Assembly (NCBI GenBank): GCA_017881285.1 | Contig: JADGRD010000219.1 | Span: 1 to 6,302, forward strand | Length of the DNA stretch: 6,302 bases | Direction: 5' to 3' | Origin: Pseudomonadota bacterium | GTDB lineage: Bacteria > Myxococcota_A > Polyangia > Fen-1088 | In this document: positions 1 to 4,536 of the stretch, in pieces | Numbering within the stretch: position 1 is the first letter of the stretch | Layout: each line of letters opens with the position of its first letter | Program-made: the position numbers and the translations under genes | Notes under the pieces: model-generated | The model's input: only the letters and a program-made list of their open reading frames with translations | Told to the model about the DNA's origin: nothing | Database searches by the model: none

Positions 1-1
1 G

Positions 2-1063
2 CCGGCCGCCCTCGCGACGATCCGGGTGGCCTGGCAGCAGTGGGCGCGCTGCCCGCTCGATCCGGCGAGGCTATGGATCGACTGCACCATCGCCGCGCTG
101 GGCACCGGTCCCAATACGTGCGTGCCCGTGACCAGCGAGGTCGGGACCCTGGGCAACCTCCTGCTGGCCAGCCGGGGACAGGTCGTCGTCCCCCAGGCCG
201 GGACCCTGACCAGTGCCTCCGACACTCCCTGCCATGGCGCCACCGACAATTCCGGCGCCCCCAGCCTCGAGTACTTCGTCGACGCCCTCTTCGCGAATAC
301 CCGCGGCCAGTTGGCCGCGGTGAATCTCGGCGCCTTTCCCACCGAGATCGCGGCGCTTCTCGACGATGTTCGCCTGGATTCGCAAATGGCGATTGACCAG
401 GCGAACGATTCCAGCACTTTCTGGGTCGAACACGACCTCGTCGCGGTTACCTTTCCGAACGCCCTCGTGCCGCTTACCCTCGTGCCGGCTTCGTTCCAGA
501 TCCCGAGGCTCGGCCTGCCCGTGACGACTTCATCCGGTATTCTCGCCACCTTCAAGGCCGGCCAGCTTGCCGTGCCAAACCACGGTTTCACCCTGCGCCT
601 GGGCACGGACGCGCGTTACGCCTTCGAGGCCTCGAGCCTCAAGTCGCGCAAAGCCGAGGACAGCAGACGCCTGGTCGACCTGATCTTCGGCCTGGCCCAG
701 TGGAGCGACCAGGGCACGGCACTCACCGGCTGCGCCGCCCTGGATGCCGTCGCGTGCGACCAGATCAAGCGCTCCCGAGGCTGTGTGGCGGACGCCTGCC
801 AGGCCGGGCTGGTCGCGCTGGCCGACAATCTCGCCTCGGTGTTCGCGGACTTGGACGGCGGAGGCCTCGATTTCCGACTTTCCGGCTCGGCCCCGGTCAT
901 CGACTTGAACGCGGACGGACGAGCCGACGCGCTGGGCCTGGCTGGCGCCGCGGGTGGCGTGGTCGCCGGCCCTGGGCTCTGGTCGGCCGAAGTCGAGACG
1001 CGCGCGGGTAGCTACGTGACCTACGGCTCCTGGTGGGCCACTCGATCGACGACCACGCGCTAA
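2..1063 (+). CDS. Secreted-type hypothetical protein, 5'-truncated by window edge
   Basis: Function not recognised. The frame is open from the left edge to the TAA at 1061-1063, so the GTG at 26 is probably internal and the real start lies outside the window. Numbering from that GTG, the 345 visible residues contain eight cysteines (9, 20, 32, 69, 236, 244, 253, 258), four of them clustered at 236-258. An even number of cysteines suits disulfides in an exported protein. Near the C-terminus, residues 293-301 read D-L-N-A-D-G-R-A-D, which fits the DxNxDGxxD calcium-loop pattern of EF-hand/dockerin-like motifs. It follows an 'LSGSAP' strand and precedes 'GLWSAEVE', so it may sit in a small beta domain. 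From memory, similar Cys-rich segments followed by a D-rich loop occur in large myxobacterial lipoproteins. Any signal peptide or lipobox would be upstream and cannot be seen. The kinase gene starts 63 bp downstream; co-transcription is possible but unproven. The reading frame is secure, the function unknown. Confidence 0.8.
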   Translation, partial: PAALATIRVAWQQWARCPLDPARLWIDCTIAALGTGPNTCVPVTSEVGTLGNLLLASRGQVVVPQAGTLTSASDTPCHGATDNSGAPSLEYFVDALFANTRGQLAAVNLGAFPTEIAALLDDVRLDSQMAIDQANDSSTFWVEHDLVAVTFPNALVPLTLVPASFQIPRLGLPVTTSSGILATFKAGQLAVPNHGFTLRLGTDARYAFEASSLKSRKAEDSRRLVDLIFGLAQWSDQGTALTGCAALDAVACDQIKRSRGCVADACQAGLVALADNLASVFADLDGGGLDFRLSGSAPVIDLNADGRADALGLAGAAGGVVAGPGLWSAEVETRAGSYVTYGSWWATRSTTTR

Positions 1064-1088
1064 TTTGGCGCTAGTACTAGCCCCCAAA
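1064..1088. promoter_or_regulatory. Hairpin/palindrome just after the upstream stop codon
   Basis: GCTAGTACTAGC at 1070-1081 is a perfect 12-bp palindrome. Outer arms TTTGG (1064-1068) and CCAAA (1084-1088) also pair, separated by a small 1x2 internal loop, so as RNA this could form about 9 bp with a GTAC loop. It begins right after the TAA at 1061-1063. No U-run follows on the plus strand, so a standard Rho-independent terminator is poorly supported. It could instead be an operator for the kinase operon or a processing hairpin. The symmetry is seen directly; the role is inference. Confidence 0.3.
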
Positions 1089-1105
1089 ACCCGCTCGTGC
1101 GATGA

Positions 1106-1119
1106 TCTAGAGCTCTGGA
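1106..1119. promoter_or_regulatory. Imperfect 14-bp palindrome upstream of kinase start
   Basis: The sequence TCTAGAGCTCTGGA is self-complementary in six of seven base-pair steps; the exception is a T/G pair. The core AGAGCTCT at 1109-1116 is perfect. It ends 7 bp before the kinase ATG, and its centre lies about 37 bp from the centre of the palindrome at 1070-1081. This position would suit a repressor site over the kinase leader. I could not identify a convincing -35/-10 pair nearby, and short palindromes can arise by chance, so this is a weak call. Confidence 0.2.
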
Positions 1120-1126
1120 CAGGGAA

Positions 1127-2938
1127 ATGGGCACCACCCCAGGCAAACCGGCCGGATCGTCCGATGTCGACTCTCGCACCGGCAGCGGGACGCAGGGCTC
1201 TGCCGCGGGGGTTCCCTTGGATGTGGACGCCGAGGGCAGAAGGGTCAAGACCGGTCTCACGGGCACCGGCGCCCTGGCCGGCGCCACGCCGCCACCCGCA
1301 TCCGTCACGCCTTCCCAGGCGGGCTTGCACGCCAAGGTTCTGACGCCCGGCCCCGTGGTTCAGCATTTCGTAACGCTGGGACGCTACCAACTACTTTCCC
1401 GGCTGGCGGTCGGCGGCATGGCCGAGGTGTACCTGGCGCGGCAAGGTGAGCTTTCCGGCTTCAAGACCCTGGTGGTGGTGAAGAAGGTTCTGCCCCACCT
1501 GGCGCTGAAACCCGACTTCATCGCGATGTTTCTCGACGAGGCCCGCATCGCCTCGATGCTCGACCACCCCAACGTCGTGCGCATCAACGAGGTGGGGAGA
1601 ACGGAAACCGAGTATTTCCTCGCGATGGAGCTGGTGCAGGGCAAGCCCCTGGCATCGATCCTCCAGCAGTCCGAACGGGCGAAGACCCCGCTGCCGCAGA
1701 ATCTCGGGGCGCTCATCGTGGCCAACGCCGCGGCCGGACTGCACCACGCCCACCAGCTTACCGACGCCTCCGGCAACTTGCTCCACCTCGTGCACCGCGA
1801 TGTCTCACCCCAGAACATCATGGTTTCCTTCGAAGGCTCGGTGAAGGTCATCGACTTCGGTATCGCGCGCGCGCTCGGCCGCCTCGGCGACACGAGCTCG
1901 GGATCGCTCAAGGGCAAGCTCGGATACATGGCGCCCGAACAGGCCCGCGGCGAGGCCGTGGATGCCCGCGCCGACATCTTCTCGCTCGGCGTCGTTTTGT
2001 GGGAGTGCACGGCAGGCCGCCGCCTGTTCCTGCGCGAGAACGAGCTCGCCACCTTGCGCGCCGTGGTCTACGAGCCCATCCCGAAGGTTTCCAACTACGC
2101 GAAGGTCGATCCCGTCTTGGAGGTCATCATCGAGCATGCCCTGGCGCGGGATCTGGGGGAACGGTTCCAAACCGCCGAGGAGATGCGCATCGCTCTCGAT
2201 CGCTGGGTGTTCGCATCGGGAGGCGTCAGCGCCCATGACCTGTCCTCCCTGATGAAGACGTGGTTCCCCAGCGACCACCTGCAGTGGCAGCGCGCCGCCC
2301 GCCTGGCTCTCGACATGCAGGAATCGGATCCCCCCATCGAGATGGCGTTCCCGGATCTGGCCGCCGGCAAGTCGGGCGCTTCGAAGACCGGCACCAGCCG
2401 GCCTGGCAGCAGCGGTTCCGGGAACCGCAACCGTCCGGACGCGACTGGCCGGGGCGTGACGTCGCAGATCATCCCCTTGCCCGGCATGCCCGCGACGGAG
2501 GGGCAGCCACGGCCCAAACGGGGCATCGTCGCCGTGGTCGCCATCGCCCTGGCGATCGCGGCCGCTGCGGTCGTGGTCGTCCTCTTGTCGAAGAGGCCTC
2601 CCACGCCTCCCATCGTCGTGCCGATAGTCGCGCCTCCCGTACGGCCCACGGTGGAGATCCTGCCCCCGGCGGGCCTACCGGGCGGGCGGAGCGCGGCGGG
2701 CAACAGCAACGCCCAGACGATCTCCTCCCCACATGTAGGAGAGAGCTCCCAGGCGCAGACCCAGGAGCCCGGCGCGTCGGAGGAGAGAAATCCCGCCGGA
2801 AAGAAGAGAATCCGGGGGACCTCCGGAGAAAAACGCGCAATACTATTGCAGGACGGTGAAGCGTCCGGCAAGTCGGGCAAGCACCGCACAAGGTCCAGCG
2901 GCAAGTCGGGCAGAGACCTACGCCCAAATCCATTCTAG
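1127..2938 (+). CDS. Membrane-anchored eukaryotic-type Ser/Thr protein kinase
   Basis: Phosphorylates proteins on Ser/Thr from ATP. The 603 residues comprise a low-complexity Gly/Ala/Pro/Thr leader (1-83), a kinase domain (about 85-360), a Gly/Ser/Pro linker, one transmembrane helix (about 466-487, preceded by basic PRPKR) and a Pro-rich then basic tail (491-603). The topology implies a cytoplasmic kinase and a periplasmic tail. Motifs seen: Gly-rich loop AVGGMAEVY (94-102), VVVK with Lys119, helix C Glu138 in FLDEAR, HRDVSPQN (223-230, catalytic Asp225 and Asn230), DFG 243-245, APE 269-271, Asp283 in DIFSLG and Arg341. Candidate phosphosites in the activation loop are T256, S257, S258 and S260. 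The loop has HRDVS where HRDLK is usual; I recall this as common in myxobacterial kinases, so it need not mean inactivity. No PASTA or other sensor domain is visible. AGGGA at 1121-1125 lies very close to the ATG, so the start is moderately certain; TTG 1217 or GTG 1223 would only shorten the leader. The TPR gene follows after 15 bp. Confidence 0.95.
   Translation: MGTTPGKPAGSSDVDSRTGSGTQGSAAGVPLDVDAEGRRVKTGLTGTGALAGATPPPASVTPSQAGLHAKVLTPGPVVQHFVTLGRYQLLSRLAVGGMAEVYLARQGELSGFKTLVVVKKVLPHLALKPDFIAMFLDEARIASMLDHPNVVRINEVGRTETEYFLAMELVQGKPLASILQQSERAKTPLPQNLGALIVANAAAGLHHAHQLTDASGNLLHLVHRDVSPQNIMVSFEGSVKVIDFGIARALGRLGDTSSGSLKGKLGYMAPEQARGEAVDARADIFSLGVVLWECTAGRRLFLRENELATLRAVVYEPIPKVSNYAKVDPVLEVIIEHALARDLGERFQTAEEMRIALDRWVFASGGVSAHDLSSLMKTWFPSDHLQWQRAARLALDMQESDPPIEMAFPDLAAGKSGASKTGTSRPGSSGSGNRNRPDATGRGVTSQIIPLPGMPATEGQPRPKRGIVAVVAIALAIAAAAVVVVLLSKRPPTPPIVVPIVAPPVRPTVEILPPAGLPGGRSAAGNSNAQTISSPHVGESSQAQTQEPGASEERNPAGKKRIRGTSGEKRAILLQDGEASGKSGKHRTRSSGKSGRDLRPNPF
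2366..2911 (+). repeat. Three copies of a 12-bp word encoding GKSG
   Basis: GGCAAGTCGGGC occurs identically at 2366-2377, 2867-2878 and 2900-2911, each time in the same reading frame and encoding G-K-S-G (kinase residues 414-417, 581-584 and 592-595). The last two start 33 bp (11 codons) apart and share 14 bp. The first lies in the linker before the transmembrane helix, the others in the basic tail. Identical codons suggest local duplication rather than convergence. No function is implied. Confidence 0.6.
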
Positions 2939-2953
2939 CGATCGAGTCAGGCC

Positions 2954-3862
2954 ATGAAGCACATCGCACACCAGATTCCTCGACGGCTCATCACGCTATC
3001 CTTCGCAATCCTCCTTCTCGCCCCCGGTGCCGCACGCGCGGCGGAGTGCCCGGAATCCTCGCCCGAGGACGCCCAGGAACGCCGCAAGCTCGCCAAGGAA
3101 TGGTTCTCCACGGCCGAGGCCGCCGAGACCAGCGGCGACGACGTCGAGGCGAAGCGCGCCTACGCATGTTCGTACAAGATGGTGGCCCACCCCTTCACCG
3201 CGTTCAACCTGGCGCGCGTGGCCGATAGGAGCGGCGACACCGATCTCGCCCTCAAGATGTACAAGGCCTACTTGGCCCTCAAGCCAGATGCCAAGGACAA
3301 GGAGGACGTCAAGGGCAAGATCAAGGCGATCGAAGAGAAGATCGCCTCGGGCAAGGAAGGCGGGCCCGCCGGCGCAGGCCCCGCCGCGACCGAAACGACC
3401 GCCGCGGTGCCGATCGCCACTGAGCCGGCCCCTGATGTGTTGACCCCGCCGCCCGAGCCCAAGCCCGCGGAAGTCGTCGAGAGGCGGCCGGAGCCCCAGC
3501 CCGAGTCCGAGGCGCCCTCGCACACCATGGAATGGGTCGTGGGCGGCGCCTCCGTCGCCGTGCTCTTGGGCGGCGTGGTGACCAATGTCGTCGCACGCGC
3601 CAAGATGGACGCCTGCCGCACTGACGCAAACAACAATGACCTCCCCAGGGCCAACGATGAGTGCAACGCGGCCCGGCCGATGGCCTATACCTCGTATGCC
3701 CTGTTCGGCGTGGCGGGCGCGGGCATTGTGCTCGACGCCGTACTGATCATCCTGCACCATCGAGGCGGCGACGACTCCTCCTCGGGCGGCGACAATTCCA
3801 ACGTCGGCTTCATGCTGCTGCCCGGGGGCGGCGGCGGGCTCACCGCGCGAGGAAGATTCTAG
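2954..3862 (+). CDS. Exported TPR-like protein with two C-terminal membrane helices
   Basis: Likely an envelope scaffold protein. The 302 residues begin with a clear signal peptide: basic MKHIAHQIPRR, a hydrophobic core LITLSFAILLLA, and a probable Ala-x-Ala cleavage site near residues 27-30. Residues about 40-130 form helices with a TPR-like pattern ('AKEWFSTAEAAETSGD', then 'FTAFNLARVADRSGDTDLAL' and 'MYKAYLALKP'), which normally mediates protein-protein contact. A Pro/Glu/Ala linker (135-190) follows, then a hydrophobic helix (about 193-213), a loop with Cys221 and Cys237, a second helix (about 242-267), and a Gly/Ser-rich end closing in Gly-Arg-Phe. Myxobacteria have many genes of this design, often next to Ser/Thr kinases; that is recollection, not a search. 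The spacer to the kinase stop is 15 bp, so co-transcription is likely. Only AGG at 2949-2951 resembles a ribosome site, so translation may depend on the kinase gene. The partner is unknown. Confidence 0.88.
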   Translation: MKHIAHQIPRRLITLSFAILLLAPGAARAAECPESSPEDAQERRKLAKEWFSTAEAAETSGDDVEAKRAYACSYKMVAHPFTAFNLARVADRSGDTDLALKMYKAYLALKPDAKDKEDVKGKIKAIEEKIASGKEGGPAGAGPAATETTAAVPIATEPAPDVLTPPPEPKPAEVVERRPEPQPESEAPSHTMEWVVGGASVAVLLGGVVTNVVARAKMDACRTDANNNDLPRANDECNAARPMAYTSYALFGVAGAGIVLDAVLIILHHRGGDDSSSGGDNSNVGFMLLPGGGGGLTARGRF

Positions 3863-3879
3863 CGTCCGTCCCACTTGAG

Positions 3880-4530
3880 CTGGAGGTCCTGCTTCGCCAC
3901 GCGCGCGCGCTGGTGGGAGCGACGCTTGCGGAGCTGGCGGATGGGCTGGGTTTGCCCGTGCCCGCGGGGGCGACGCGGACCAAGGGGTGGTCGGGTCAGG
4001 TCATCGAGCGCGAGCTCGGCGTGGGCGGGGGCCACGGCCCGGACTTTGCCGCGCTTGGGGTTGAGCTGAAGTCCGTGCCGGTCGCCGGCGGGTTCGAGCC
4101 AATGGAATCGACGGCGGTGTGCCACATCGATCCCGTGGCCATCGCGGGCGAGTCGTGGGCCACGAGCTACGTGCGCACCAAGCTAACCAAGGTGCTGTTC
4201 GTGGCCCTGCACGTGCCGGAGGGCGCCCATTCGGTGGGCGAGCGGCGCGTGGCGGCGGTGCGGCTGTGGAGCCCATCGCCCGGCGAGGAGGCGGCCCTGC
4301 GCGCGGATTTCGACCTGTTCGTGCGCGCCTACTTCCGCCAGGGACGGGCCGCGGAGATCACGGGCCACCTGGGCGCCGTCCTCCAGGTCCGGCCCAAGGC
4401 CAGGAACCGGGGCGACTTGCGCGACGCCTTTGGGCCGCGGGGAGAGCCGATCCGGCTGGGCAAGATCGGTTTCTATCTCCGCCCGGCCTTCGTGCGCGCC
4501 ATTCTGCGCGGCGAAAGTCCCCTGCCGTGA
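3880..4530 (+). CDS. mutH: MutH-type mismatch-repair endonuclease (start uncertain)
   Basis: In methyl-directed mismatch repair, MutH is activated by MutS-MutL and nicks the unmethylated strand at hemimethylated GATC. This frame aligns nearly end to end with E. coli MutH (229 residues) as I recall it. Numbered from CTG 3880 (216 aa), the catalytic set is intact: Glu43 (E. coli E56), Asp55 (D70), Glu62 and Lys64 in VELK (E77, K79), Lys101 (K116). DNA-contact and methyl-sensing positions also match: KGW 35-37 (K48, G49), RPK 171-173 (R184, P185), Tyr199 in GFYL (Y212). Phe94 is replaced by Ala79, and the loop before Asp55 is two residues shorter. Similarity begins at about 3877 (LELEVLLRHARALVG), yet no ATG, GTG or TTG serves that point. 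GTG 3913 would delete the first helix, and ATG 3661 lies deep in the TPR gene. CTG 3880 is a provisional choice and ATT 3856 is another. The size fits MutH, not the two-domain Sau3AI. No mutS, mutL, dam or other methylase is in the window. Confidence 0.88.
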   Translation: MEVLLRHARALVGATLAELADGLGLPVPAGATRTKGWSGQVIERELGVGGGHGPDFAALGVELKSVPVAGGFEPMESTAVCHIDPVAIAGESWATSYVRTKLTKVLFVALHVPEGAHSVGERRVAAVRLWSPSPGEEAALRADFDLFVRAYFRQGRAAEITGHLGAVLQVRPKARNRGDLRDAFGPRGEPIRLGKIGFYLRPAFVRAILRGESPLP

Positions 4531-4536
4531 AGTCCC

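Noticed and set aside
1064..1100. Rho-independent terminator for the first gene
   Set aside because: There is a hairpin, but the following plus-strand bases are A/C-rich with no T-run.
530..1390. Minus-strand frame of 286 codons across the first gene and kinase leader
   Set aside because: Composition is shadow-like (Arg/Gly/Ala-rich), and it crosses the intergenic spacer and two well-supported plus-strand genes.
2821..2860. Possible promoter in the A/T-richer segment near TACTATTGCAGG
   Set aside because: TACTAT resembles a -10 box but no -35 at proper spacing is visible, and TTGC lacks a GG at the distance needed for a sigma-54 site.
2996..3874. Minus-strand frame of 292 codons opposite the TPR-like gene
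   Set aside because: Its Gly/Arg/His-rich product mirrors the plus-strand codons; the plus-strand product has a signal peptide and a TPR pattern.
3661..3879. Extension of the mutH frame back to ATG 3661
   Set aside because: It would overlap the TPR-like gene by about 200 bp and adds an Arg-rich stretch typical of an out-of-frame reading of high-G+C DNA, with no resemblance to MutH.
3880..4530. Sau3AI-type restriction endonuclease instead of MutH
   Set aside because: Same fold family, but the length is that of a single-domain MutH, the methyl-sensing and contact residues follow E. coli MutH, and no cognate methylase gene is adjacent.
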